Made by a program: the position numbers and the translations under genes
In this document: positions 15,263 to 23,701 of the stretch, in pieces
How positions within the stretch are numbered: the first letter of the stretch is position 1
How the letters are laid out: every line of letters starts with the position of its first letter
Notes under the pieces: model-generated
What the model saw: only the letters and a program-made list of their open reading frames with translations
Database searches by the model: none
What the model was told of the DNA's origin: nothing
From: Pseudovibrio sp. Alg231-02
Lineage (GTDB): Bacteria > Pseudomonadota > Alphaproteobacteria > Rhizobiales > Stappiaceae
Direction of reading: 5' to 3'
DNA length: 40,233 nt
NCBI RefSeq assembly: GCF_900143565.1
Contig: NZ_FREX01000008.1
Location: 153,773 to 194,005, forward strand

Positions 15263-15326
15263 CCACAGCTACACACAAATTCCAACATAAATCGACATAT
15301 GTGTTGGAATTTGACTGTAGTTGTGG
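15263..15326. promoter_or_regulatory. long inverted repeat, likely operator of the DeoR regulator
   Basis: Two 25-base arms (15263-15287 and 15302-15326) match at 22 positions when one is reverse-complemented; the inner 12 bases, CAAATTCCAACA and TGTTGGAATTTG, are perfect. The spacer is 14 bases. The repeat sits between the divergent phosphonate hydrolase (start 15160) and DeoR (start 15375) genes, where an operator for both would be expected. It also covers the upstream end of the longest deoR frame, supporting the later start. Confidence 0.7.
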
Positions 15327-15374
15327 AGTAAGGCAGTCACAGAACGTGATTATCAGCGTAAACGTGAGGGGCAG

Positions 15375-16148
15375 ATGTCTCATAGCCACCGCGAACTGGA
15401 ACTGTTGGAAGTTCTAAATCGACTTGGCGGATCGGCACGCAATGCTGATCTAGCAAAGGCACTGGATGTTTCTGAAGAAACTGTGCGCCGGACGGTGAAG
15501 TCTTTGTCGATTACTTCAGACCTTGAGCGAGTGCGCGGCGGGGCCTATCTGGCGAGCTCGCAAAACGACCCAAGCTTCTTTCGCCGTATTTCGCAGCGCA
15601 CCAATGAAAAACGGCTGATCGCCGCTGTTGTGTGTGATGTGATTGAAGATGGCATGACCGTCTATCTGGATGTTGGCTCCACCACGGCATATGTGGCGGA
15701 AGACCTGAGATTGCGCAGGAACCTGACGGTGGTTACAAACTCCATTGGTGTTGCGCAGACACTGGTGAATGTGAATGGCAACCGTGTGCATTTGCTTGGT
15801 GGTGAAATGCAGGTCAATGATCGGGGAACCTTTGGTCACGACACCTATTGTCAGGTACAGCGGTTCGCGCTTGATATGGCCATCTTCAGCCTTGATGCGG
15901 TCTCTGCCAGCAAGGGGTTTCTCTATCAAAGCAGTGTTGAATCCCAACTGAGTGCTGCCATTGCAGAGAAGGCGGATCGGGTGCTGGTTGCGTTTGATCA
16001 TGGCAAGCTGAGTGAGACAGCGCCGTATGTGGGACCGGACCCACGACAGGTGGATTATGCGGTGACCGACAGCCCACTTGAAGAACCGTTTGTGACTGCC
16101 TTTGCGGACTGGGGCATTCAAAGCTTCATAGCCTCCCGAAAAAGCTGA
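15375..16148 (+). CDS. DeoR-family transcriptional regulator
   Basis: Regulator of 257 residues from the chosen start. It opens MSHSHRELELLEVLNRLGG and has the DeoR helix-turn-helix NADLAKALDVSEETVRRTVKSL (about residues 22-43), followed by RVRGGAYL. The C-terminal DeoRC sugar-phosphate sensor domain is seen in EDGMTVYLDVGSTTAYVAED, LTVVTNSIGVAQTL, VHLLGGEM and the terminal YAVTDSPL region. Such regulators usually repress genes for a phosphorylated metabolite, here probably the divergent phosphonate hydrolase gene and perhaps the EamA permease. ATG 15375 is preceded by GAGGGG with good spacing; the frame is open from ATG 15321, but that codon lies in the palindromic operator. Confidence 0.88.
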   Translation: MSHSHRELELLEVLNRLGGSARNADLAKALDVSEETVRRTVKSLSITSDLERVRGGAYLASSQNDPSFFRRISQRTNEKRLIAAVVCDVIEDGMTVYLDVGSTTAYVAEDLRLRRNLTVVTNSIGVAQTLVNVNGNRVHLLGGEMQVNDRGTFGHDTYCQVQRFALDMAIFSLDAVSASKGFLYQSSVESQLSAAIAEKADRVLVAFDHGKLSETAPYVGPDPRQVDYAVTDSPLEEPFVTAFADWGIQSFIASRKS

Positions 16149-16362
16149 GTTGAAACACGACTACTCGCCTGTGATTTGCTTAAAGCTGCACGCAGGTAAC
16201 CAGATGCAGAAATCGAAAACCTTCGAAATTACAGCATTTTAAAAGATAGATAAAACAAGATGGAAGCCGGATTTCTGGTGTTGCGAGGTCAGTCGCAGCT
16301 TGGATGATGGAGCTTTGCAAAAGCTGCTGGGCAGGCTTCCGCACTACGAATGGTTTTGATTG

Positions 16363-17202
16363 ATGAGCCTATCCATCATAATGATAATCCTTGCAGCAGC
16401 ACTGCTGCATGCGATCTGGAATGCGATTGTTAAAACAGCAGGTGACCGCACACTCACCCTCGGACTTGTGGCGTTCGGCCATGTGATCCCAGCGGGTGTG
16501 ATGATCATGATCCTGCCTTTGCCAGCACCTGAGAGTTTTGGCTACGTGGCGCTCTCCACCTGCATTCACTTTGTCTACTATTACACGCTGGGGCAGGCAT
16601 ACCGTCATGGGGACCTGAGTGTGGTCTATCCCATTGCACGCGGTATTGTCCCGGCGCTGGTCTCCTTATGGGCGATGCTGTTTGTGGGCGAAGTACTGCC
16701 GTTTTGGGCGTGGTTTGGCATTGGCTTGATCGGGTTTGGTATTCAGATGTCCAGCTGGTCTGCCTTGCGGCAAGGTGTTGGCGGCGCGGCGCTTGGGTTT
16801 GCGGTTGCCACAGGTGTTTGTATCTCCGCTTACTCGCTGGTTGACGGTGTTGGTGTCCGGCTTTCTGGCAACACGCTGAGTTACTGGGCGTGGGGTGCGT
16901 TTTTGCAGGTCTTTATCGCAGCCTTCATTGGTGTGCGGCGGTGGTCTGTTTTGCCAAGTCTTTCCAGGAGAACATGGGCGCTGGGCCTGACGGGCGGTCT
17001 TGTCTCCATGATTGCTTATGGTCTGGTGCTTTATGCTAAAAACTTTGCACCGCTGGGCGCTGTCTCAGCCTTGCGCGAAACCTCCGTCATCTTTGCCGCC
17101 TTAATCGGTTTTGTCGTCCTGGGTGAAGGCAACTGGGTGCGCCGCATGCTGGCCGCCATATTCATGGTCGCTGGTGTAAGCTTCATTGGTATGAACGTCT
17201 GA
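16363..17202 (+). CDS. EamA/DMT-superfamily permease
   Basis: Inner-membrane protein of 279 residues with about ten predicted hydrophobic helices in two related halves, the layout of EamA-type drug/metabolite transporters. Typical sequence includes ALLHAIWNAIVKTAGD at the N terminus, YPIARGIVPALVSLWAML at the end of the first half and APLGAVSALRETSVIFAALIG in the second. The first possible codon is TTG 16360, but ATG 16363 is preferred. It lies 214 bases downstream of the DeoR gene on the same strand, so cotranscription is possible but not shown. Direction of transport (export or import) and substrate are unknown. Confidence 0.85.
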   Translation: MSLSIIMIILAAALLHAIWNAIVKTAGDRTLTLGLVAFGHVIPAGVMIMILPLPAPESFGYVALSTCIHFVYYYTLGQAYRHGDLSVVYPIARGIVPALVSLWAMLFVGEVLPFWAWFGIGLIGFGIQMSSWSALRQGVGGAALGFAVATGVCISAYSLVDGVGVRLSGNTLSYWAWGAFLQVFIAAFIGVRRWSVLPSLSRRTWALGLTGGLVSMIAYGLVLYAKNFAPLGAVSALRETSVIFAALIGFVVLGEGNWVRRMLAAIFMVAGVSFIGMNV

Positions 17203-17407
17203 TTGCAGAGTTTATCCAAACTGCGCCGTGTTCTTGACGTTCCGCGTTATCGTTCTTGCTCTGAATATGCTAGTTCATTTCAGAGCTAAGAAAAAACATC
17301 TAAGGGATTGCTTGTAGGAGGATATGAGCAATCTCGAGCGGTATCTGCCTGACAAGACTGGTGCTTGCTGATGGATGGTGTTGCGGGAACGTTTGCGAGG
17401 ATAACCC

Positions 17408-18304
17408 ATGATCGACAAGCTGGAGATGTTTATTGCGTTGGCGCGTGAGAAGCATTTTGGGAAGGCGGCGGACGAGTGTGGTGTGACGCAACCGACGCTT
17501 TCGGCCAACATCAAGCATCTTGAAGAACAGCTTGACGCTCTTTTGGTTCTGCGTGGCTCGCGTTTTCAGGGGCTGACGCCAGAAGGGGAGCGGGTGCTGG
17601 AATGGGCCCGCAAGCTTGTGGCTGATACGCGGACCATGAAGCAGGAGCTGAAGGCGGTCAGTGATGGTCAATCGGGTACACTGCGGATTGCCTCTATTCC
17701 CACAGCTCTGACGTATGTTCCTGAACTCACCACATGCTTTAGCGAGGAAAACCCGGGCGTTGATTTTGCGGTGTTCTCGCGTCCGTCCTCTGAGATACTG
17801 GCGCAGCTGGAAAATCTGGAAATTGATGTGGGGCTGACCTATCTGGACAACGAGCCTTTGGGGCGGGTTTTGCAAATCCCGCTTTATCGGGAGCGCTACT
17901 GTTTTGTGGTGGCTGAAGGTGGGCCACTTTCTGGCCGCGAGCATGCCACGCTGGAGGATGTGAGCAGGGTCCCGTTGTGCTTGCTGACCAGTGACATGCA
18001 ATGCCGGCGTATCATCAACAATATCCTGCATGATGTTGATGTGGTGGCAAAGCCTGTGCTGCAGTCAGATTCCATCATGTGCCTGCTGGCGCATGTGCGT
18101 ACCGGGCGGTGGGGGACGATTATCCCGCAGGCCGTGGCGCAGACAATTGCCTCCGATCATCTGGAGATTATCCCGATCTCTGATCCTTATGCCAGTATTA
18201 TGGTTGGATTGATTGCGACGCAGCGTGAGCCTCGTGCGCCGCTTTTGGACATTTTTTTGAAGAGAATTACTAGAATTTCGCAGGGCAAAGAGCTCTCTAC
18301 GTGA
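17408..18304 (+). CDS. LysR-family regulator next to the formate dehydrogenase operon
   Basis: LysR-type regulator of 298 residues: N-terminal helix-turn-helix LEMFIALAREKHFGKAADECGVTQPTLSANIKHLEE (here shown only as its start, LEMFIALAREKHFGKAADEC) and a two-lobed effector domain with LRIASIPTALTYVPELT and MCLLAHVRTGRWGTIIPQ. It is 104 bases upstream of fdsG on the same strand. LysR regulators of this kind adjoin the fds operons of other proteobacteria and activate them in response to formate, so the same role is likely here. Possible binding half sites ATCA-TAT-TGAT occur around 18342-18352, but this is only suggestive. Confidence 0.85.
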   Translation: MIDKLEMFIALAREKHFGKAADECGVTQPTLSANIKHLEEQLDALLVLRGSRFQGLTPEGERVLEWARKLVADTRTMKQELKAVSDGQSGTLRIASIPTALTYVPELTTCFSEENPGVDFAVFSRPSSEILAQLENLEIDVGLTYLDNEPLGRVLQIPLYRERYCFVVAEGGPLSGREHATLEDVSRVPLCLLTSDMQCRRIINNILHDVDVVAKPVLQSDSIMCLLAHVRTGRWGTIIPQAVAQTIASDHLEIIPISDPYASIMVGLIATQREPRAPLLDIFLKRITRISQGKELST

Positions 18305-18408
18305 TTTCCTTGATAGGGATGTGCAATCGCCCAACGGATATATCATATTGATTGCCTGCGACATATTGTGCCAACACGAAGCATTGACGTGCGAGGAGGG
18401 AGGATTTT

Positions 18409-18885
18409 ATGGCCTTGCAGACGCAATCGCAGGATATAGAAAAAGAAACGGCCGCGATTATTGATGTCCACGAACATCAGGAAGGGCCGCTCCTGCCAAT
18501 CCTGCACGATGTGCAGGGGAAATTTGGTTATGTTCCCGAGGATGCGCTTTTAAAGATCGCAGATCGGTTGAACCTGAGCCGTGCTGAAGTGCACGGCACA
18601 ATGAGTTTTTACCCCGACTTTCGTACAGAACCTGCCGGACGCCATGTGTTGAAGGTTTGCCGTGCAGAAGCCTGCCAGTCGATGGGCGGCGAAAAGCTTG
18701 CAGATGATATTCAAAGAGACCTTGGCATCAAGTGGCACGAAACCACGCCTGATGGGAAGGTGACACTGGAGCCGGTCTATTGCCTTGGCCTGTGCTCGTG
18801 TGCACCAGCTGCCATGATGGATGGCAACCTGCATGGCCGCCTTGATGAAGACGCTGTGCTGAAGCTTGTTGAGGAGGTGAAGTGA
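18409..18885 (+). CDS. fdsG: NAD-dependent formate dehydrogenase gamma subunit (NuoE-like)
   Basis: Small thioredoxin-like [2Fe-2S] subunit of the soluble, molybdenum-dependent NAD+ formate dehydrogenase, homologous to NuoE of complex I. In 158 residues it shows LPILHDVQGKFGYVPEDAL, AEVHGTMSFYPDFRTEPAG, and cluster ligands Cys84, Cys89 (VCRAEACQSMG) and Cys125, Cys129 (YCLGLCSCAPAAM). It passes electrons between FdsA and the FMN/NAD subunit FdsB. A strong GAGGAGGGAGG ribosome site precedes ATG 18409. Its TGA overlaps the ATG of fdsB by one base. Confidence 0.95.
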   Translation: MALQTQSQDIEKETAAIIDVHEHQEGPLLPILHDVQGKFGYVPEDALLKIADRLNLSRAEVHGTMSFYPDFRTEPAGRHVLKVCRAEACQSMGGEKLADDIQRDLGIKWHETTPDGKVTLEPVYCLGLCSCAPAAMMDGNLHGRLDEDAVLKLVEEVK

Positions 18886-20426
18886 TGGGGGCTGTCCTTT
18901 ACGTTCCTTGCGACGCTGCTGCTTTGGCGGTTGGCGCTGACCGTGTTGCTGAGACGCTGGCGGATGAGCTGCGCACGCGCGGTGTGGATGCGACAATCAT
19001 CCGTAACGGATCTCGCGGTATGCACTGGCTGGAGCCGCTGGTTGAGATTGAAACCGAGCAGGGCCGGATAGCCTATGGTCCGGTGAAGCCATCTGATGTG
19101 GCCGGACTGCTGGATGGTGGTGACCATCCTTTGTGTCATGGTTTGACCGAAGAGATACCTTATCTGAAGCGTCAGACGCGTTTGACGTTCTCCCGCTGTG
19201 GTATCACTGATCCGCTTTCTCTTGAACATTACGAGATGCATCACGGTTTTCTTGGCCTGAAGCGTGCGCTTGAGATGACGCCTGCGGAGATTGTGCAGGA
19301 CGTGACAGACAGTGGTCTGCGTGGCCGTGGTGGTGCTGGTTTTCCGACAGGTATCAAATGGAACACTGTGCTGAAGGCGCAAGGTGCGCAGAAGTATATC
19401 GTCTGTAATGCAGATGAGGGTGACAGTGGCACGTTCTCTGACCGGATGATCATGGAGGGCGATCCGTTCGTTCTCATCGAAGGCATGGCCATTGCCGGTA
19501 TCGCGGTGGGAGCGACCAAGGGATACATCTACACCCGCTCTGAATACCCGCATGCGGTTGCTATTATGCAGGACGCGATCAAGATTGCGCGCAAAGCCGG
19601 TATTCTCGGAGCTTCCGTGATGGGCTCTGATCATGCATTCGATATGGAAGTGCGCGAAGGGGCTGGTGCTTATGTGTGCGGCGAGGAGACCTCGCTGCTC
19701 AACAGCCTTGAAGGCAAACGCGGTATCGTGCGGGCGAAACCTCCGCTTCCTGCGATTGAGGGTCTGTTTGGCTGTCCGACTGTGGTCAACAACGTGATGT
19801 CGCTGGCGTCTGTGCCAATCATCATGGATCGCGGCGCACGGTTCTACCGCGATTATGGTGTTGGCTATTCCCACGGGACTATTCCGATCCAGTTGACTGG
19901 CAACATCAAGAACAGCGGGTTGTTTGAGACGGCTTTCGGACTGACACTGAATGAGCTGATTTACGATATCGGCGGTGGCACCTTGAGTGGCCGTCCGGTG
20001 AAGGCTGTTCAGGTTGGCGGTCCGCTGGGGGCTTATTTCCCGCCGTCTTTGTTTGACACGATCTTTGATTATGAGGCGTTTATTGAGCGTAATGGCATGA
20101 TTGGCCATGCGGGGATCGTGGTGTTTGATGATACGGTCGATATGCTCAAGCAGGCACGCTTTGCCATGGAGTTCTGCGCCATTGAGAGCTGCGGCAAGTG
20201 TACGCCGTGCCGTATTGGGTCTGTGCGCGGTGTGGAAGTGCTGGACCGGATTGCTGAAGGGGATCAGCCGGAGCAGCAAGTGGAGTTGCTCACTGACCTT
20301 TGCGATACGATGAAAATGGGCTCGCTGTGTGCTCTTGGCGGGTTTGCACCTTATCCTGTGATGAGTTCTCTGACGCATTTTCCGCAGGATTTTCATGTAA
20401 AGCCATTAACAGACGCGGCGGAGTGA
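18885..20426 (+). CDS. fdsB: NAD-dependent formate dehydrogenase beta subunit (NuoF-like)
   Basis: Diaphorase subunit of 513 residues that holds FMN, binds NAD+, and carries a [4Fe-4S] cluster. The N-terminal ~110 residues form the thioredoxin-like extension typical of FdsB. Then come the NuoF motifs: GRGGAGFPTGIKW from Gly147 (FMN), CNADEGDSGTFSDR, GAGAYVCGEETSLLNSLEG and GLFGCPTVVNNV (NADH region), and cluster ligands ESCGKCTPCRIGS (Cys436, 439, 442) with Cys482. The start is ATG 18885, sharing its first base with the fdsG stop codon; GAGGAGG lies seven bases upstream. GTG 18882 is a less likely alternative. The gene order fdsG-fdsB-fdsA is that of Rhodobacter and Cupriavidus. Confidence 0.97.
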   Translation: MGAVLYVPCDAAALAVGADRVAETLADELRTRGVDATIIRNGSRGMHWLEPLVEIETEQGRIAYGPVKPSDVAGLLDGGDHPLCHGLTEEIPYLKRQTRLTFSRCGITDPLSLEHYEMHHGFLGLKRALEMTPAEIVQDVTDSGLRGRGGAGFPTGIKWNTVLKAQGAQKYIVCNADEGDSGTFSDRMIMEGDPFVLIEGMAIAGIAVGATKGYIYTRSEYPHAVAIMQDAIKIARKAGILGASVMGSDHAFDMEVREGAGAYVCGEETSLLNSLEGKRGIVRAKPPLPAIEGLFGCPTVVNNVMSLASVPIIMDRGARFYRDYGVGYSHGTIPIQLTGNIKNSGLFETAFGLTLNELIYDIGGGTLSGRPVKAVQVGGPLGAYFPPSLFDTIFDYEAFIERNGMIGHAGIVVFDDTVDMLKQARFAMEFCAIESCGKCTPCRIGSVRGVEVLDRIAEGDQPEQQVELLTDLCDTMKMGSLCALGGFAPYPVMSSLTHFPQDFHVKPLTDAAE

Positions 20427-20430
20427 ACCC

Positions 20431-23301
20431 ATGACCCTGATTAAAGAAACAGACTTTGGTACTCCTCAATCGACCGCTGAAAAGACTGTCACTATCAACG
20501 TTGATGGTTTTGATGTGAGCGTGCCTGAAGGAACCTCTGTGATGCGGGCTTCCATGGAAGCTGGTATTCAGGTTCCCAAATTGTGCGCGACGGATATGGT
20601 TGATGCCTTTGGCTCCTGCCGCCTGTGTCTGGTGGAAATTGAAGGGCGACGCGGAACGCCTGCCTCCTGTACCACGCTGGTGGAAGAGGGGATGCAGGTT
20701 CGCACCCAGACAGATCGTCTTAAAGGCCTGCGCCGTGGTGTGATGGAGCTTTACATCTCTGATCACCCGCTGGACTGTTTAACCTGCGCTGCCAATGGTG
20801 ACTGTGAGCTGCAGGATATGGCCGGAGCGGTTGGTCTGCGCGATGTGCGCTATGGCGCTGATGCGCAGAACCACTTTAAAATGCGTGATGGCGGCGGTGA
20901 GGTGAATGCCTGCTGGAAGCCAAAAGACGAGAGCAATCCTTATTTCACCTATGACCCTGCCAAGTGCATTGTCTGCTCGCGCTGTGTGCGGGCCTGCGAA
21001 GAGGTGCAGGGAACTTTTGCGCTGACCATTACCGGTCGTGGCTTTGACTCTCGCGTGACAGCGGGGATGTCTGAAAGTTTCCTCGATTCTGAGTGTGTGT
21101 CCTGCGGTGCCTGTGTGCAGGCGTGTCCGACAGGGACGCTTCAGGAAAAGTCTGTTATCGATATCGGACAGCCGGAACGTTCTGTGGTGACGACCTGCGC
21201 TTACTGTGGTGTCGGCTGTTCATTTAAGGCAGAGATGCGCGGTGATGAGCTGGTGCGCATGGTGCCGTATAAGGATGGCAAGGCGAACCGTGGTCATTCC
21301 TGCGTGAAAGGCCGCTTTGCTTATGGCTATGCGGCGCATCAGGACCGTATCCTCAACCCGATGGTTCGTGAGAGCGTTGATCTGCCATGGCGGGAAGTTT
21401 CCTGGGATGAAGCCCTGAGCTTTGCAGCGAACAAGATGAAGGGCATTCAGCAGCAGTACGGCAAAGAGTCTGTTGGAGTGATCACGTCCTCTCGCTGTAC
21501 CAATGAAGAGACTTTCCTTGTTCAGAAGCTGACACGAGCCGTGTTTGAGAACAACAACACGGACACTTGCGCACGCGTATGTCATTCACCAACCGGTTAT
21601 GGCCTTGGTCAGACGTTTGGCACCTCTGCGGGGACGCAGGACTTTGACAGTGTTGAGCATTCCGATGTGGTGCTGGTGATCGGGGCAAACCCGACGGACG
21701 GGCATCCGGTGTTTGGCTCTCGTTTGAAGAAGCGCTTGCGTCAGGGTGCAAAGCTGATCGTGATTGATCCGCGCCGGACTGATCTGGTGAAGTCTCCGCA
21801 TATCAAGGCCTCGCACCATCTGGCGCTGCGTCCGGGAACGAACGTTGCCATTGTGACTGCGATGGCGCATGTGATCGTGACTGAAGGCTTGTTCGATGAG
21901 GCCTTCATTCGTGAACGCTGTGATATGGATGAGTTTCAGGATTACGTTGAGTTCGTATCCAACCCAGCCAACAGCCCTGAAGCTGCTGAGTTGCTGACGG
22001 GTGTTCCTGCTGAGGAAGTGCGCGGTGCAGCACGACTTTATGCGCGCGGCGGGAATGGTGCGATCTATTACGGTCTTGGTGTAACGGAACACAGTCAGGG
22101 GTCCACGACTGTTATCGGCATCGCCAACCTTGCTATGCTGACTGGTAACATCGGCAAGAAAGGCGTTGGTGTTAACCCGCTGCGTGGTCAGAACAACGTG
22201 CAGGGCTCCTGTGATATGGGGTCGTTTCCGCATGAACTGCCGGGCTATCGCCATGTGAAGAATGCTGATGCGCGTGATATCTATGAGCAGATCTGGGGTG
22301 TGACCATCTCTGACGAGCCGGGCTTGCGTATTCCGAACATGCTGGATGCGGCTGTTGAGGGAACGTTCAAAGGCATCTATGTGCAGGGTGAGGACATCTT
22401 GCAGTCTGATCCTGATACCAAGCACGTTGCTGCAGGTCTTGCTGCCATGGAATGTGTGATCGTTCATGACCTGTTTTTGAATGAGACCGCGAACTATGCG
22501 CATGTGTTCCTGCCTGGTTCCACCTTCCTTGAGAAGGATGGCACCTTCACCAACGCTGAGCGGCGTATCAACCGTGTGCGCAAAGTGATGGCACCGCGCA
22601 ATGGCTATGCGGATTGGGAAGTGACCCAGTTGCTTGCAAATGCCATGGGGGCGAACTGGACCTATACGCATCCTTCTCAGATTATGGAGGAGATTGCGGC
22701 AACCACTCCAAGCTTTGCCAATGTGACTTACGACCTTCTGGAGGAGCAGGGCTCAGTTCAGTGGCCTTGTAATGAGGAAATGCCGGAAGGCACGCCAACC
22801 ATGCATCTGGATGGGTTTGTTCGTGGCAAAGGCCGTTTCATTCGGACCGATTATGTTGCGACGGATGAGAAAACCGGTCCACGCTTCCCGCTGCTTTTGA
22901 CTACGGGCCGTATTCTGAGCCAGTACAATGTTGGCGCTCAGACACGGCGTACAGACAATGTGGTCTGGCATGAGGAAGACGTGCTGGAGATCCATCCGCA
23001 TGATGCAGAAGTGCGCGGCATTAAAGATGGTGACTGGCTCAAGCTAATGAGCCGTTCTGGTGAAACCAGCTTGCGGGCGAATGTGACGGATCGTGTTTCA
23101 ACGGGTGTTGTTTACACCACGTTCCACCATCCGGCGACACAGGCAAACGTGGTGACGACCGACTATTCTGATTGGGCGACGAACTGTCCGGAATACAAGG
23201 TGACGGCTGTTCAGGTTTCTCTTTCCAACGGTCAGACAGACTGGCAGGAAGAGTATCAGGAGCATGCTGTTCGGTCTCGCCGGATTGAAGCTGCGGAATA
23301 A
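20431..23301 (+). CDS. fdsA: NAD-dependent formate dehydrogenase alpha (catalytic) subunit
   Basis: Catalytic subunit of 956 residues oxidising formate to CO2 at a bis-molybdopterin guanine dinucleotide Mo centre. The N-terminal part is NuoG-like: [2Fe-2S] ligands in AFGSCRLCLVEIEG, the His-containing [4Fe-4S] motif HPLDCLTCAANGDCEL, and two ferredoxin clusters (CIVCSRCVRACEE, CVSCGACVQACPTG). CAYCGVGCSF opens the molybdopterin oxidoreductase domain. ARVCHSPTGYG carries Cys384, the expected Mo ligand (cysteine, not selenocysteine), next to His385. The C-terminal molydopterin dinucleotide-binding domain has LLLTTGRILSQYNVGAQTRR. It follows fdsB by four bases. Length and order match the Rhodobacter capsulatus enzyme. 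Confidence 0.97.
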   Translation: MTLIKETDFGTPQSTAEKTVTINVDGFDVSVPEGTSVMRASMEAGIQVPKLCATDMVDAFGSCRLCLVEIEGRRGTPASCTTLVEEGMQVRTQTDRLKGLRRGVMELYISDHPLDCLTCAANGDCELQDMAGAVGLRDVRYGADAQNHFKMRDGGGEVNACWKPKDESNPYFTYDPAKCIVCSRCVRACEEVQGTFALTITGRGFDSRVTAGMSESFLDSECVSCGACVQACPTGTLQEKSVIDIGQPERSVVTTCAYCGVGCSFKAEMRGDELVRMVPYKDGKANRGHSCVKGRFAYGYAAHQDRILNPMVRESVDLPWREVSWDEALSFAANKMKGIQQQYGKESVGVITSSRCTNEETFLVQKLTRAVFENNNTDTCARVCHSPTGYGLGQTFGTSAGTQDFDSVEHSDVVLVIGANPTDGHPVFGSRLKKRLRQGAKLIVIDPRRTDLVKSPHIKASHHLALRPGTNVAIVTAMAHVIVTEGLFDEAFIRERCDMDEFQDYVEFVSNPANSPEAAELLTGVPAEEVRGAARLYARGGNGAIYYGLGVTEHSQGSTTVIGIANLAMLTGNIGKKGVGVNPLRGQNNVQGSCDMGSFPHELPGYRHVKNADARDIYEQIWGVTISDEPGLRIPNMLDAAVEGTFKGIYVQGEDILQSDPDTKHVAAGLAAMECVIVHDLFLNETANYAHVFLPGSTFLEKDGTFTNAERRINRVRKVMAPRNGYADWEVTQLLANAMGANWTYTHPSQIMEEIAATTPSFANVTYDLLEEQGSVQWPCNEEMPEGTPTMHLDGFVRGKGRFIRTDYVATDEKTGPRFPLLLTTGRILSQYNVGAQTRRTDNVVWHEEDVLEIHPHDAEVRGIKDGDWLKLMSRSGETSLRANVTDRVSTGVVYTTFHHPATQANVVTTDYSDWATNCPEYKVTAVQVSLSNGQTDWQEEYQEHAVRSRRIEAAE

Positions 23302-23404
23302 GTGTATTTGACGCTGGGCTGCATGAGTATTTTCTGATTTTAGGGATGCTTGTGCAGTCTGCGCGCAATGGAACTGAGAGTTTAAAAGGGAGGAGAGCTC
23401 GGGT

Positions 23405-23623
23405 ATGGCACCAGAAAAGCTCACCTACATGGCAAACCAGATCGCTGGTTTCTTCAAGCATAAGCCGCATGAAGAGGCGGTTGCAGGTATTGCCGATCAC
23501 ATTAATGATTTTTGGGAGCCGCGGATGCGGCTGCAACTGTTTGATATTGTGAAGGATGGCGGAGAGGGGCTTAATCCGCTGGTTTTGGAAGCAGAACCTT
23601 CCATCCGCAGGCCTGCGAAGTAA
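23405..23623 (+). CDS. fdsD: formate dehydrogenase delta subunit
   Basis: Small protein of 72 residues: KLTYMANQIAGFFKHKP, then AVAGIADHINDFWEPRMR and a C-terminal LNPLVLEAEPSIRRP. This is the FdsD family, a small subunit needed for stable or active FDH complexes in other alphaproteobacteria. GGGAGGAG precedes the start. It lies 103 bases after fdsA; in the usual fdsGBACD order fdsC would stand in this gap, but there is no room for it here. It ends the operon before a hairpin at 23645-23686. Confidence 0.9.
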   Translation: MAPEKLTYMANQIAGFFKHKPHEEAVAGIADHINDFWEPRMRLQLFDIVKDGGEGLNPLVLEAEPSIRRPAK

Positions 23624-23644
23624 GGCATTTCTTGTTTCTTGAAT

Positions 23645-23686
23645 GAGCGCTGTACGCTGCCGGGTATCCGCCAGTATGCAGCGCTC
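23645..23686. terminator. hairpin between fdsD and the convergent enoyl-CoA hydratase gene
   Basis: Outer stem GAGCGCTG and CAGCGCTC (8 bp) with an imperfect inner stem GCTG/CAG around a GC-rich loop, followed by TCTTC on the plus strand. It lies between convergent stops and is plausible as a shared terminator, though the T run is poor. Confidence 0.5.
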
Positions 23687-23701
23687 TTCTCGTTTTGGTG
23701 C

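Noticed and set aside
18777-20396. 539-residue minus-strand open frame opposite fdsG and fdsB
   Set aside because: Shadow of the high-scoring fds genes; Arg/His/Thr-rich composition and no motif.
21586-22671. 361-residue minus-strand open frame opposite fdsA
   Set aside because: Antisense shadow of a gene with complete family motifs.
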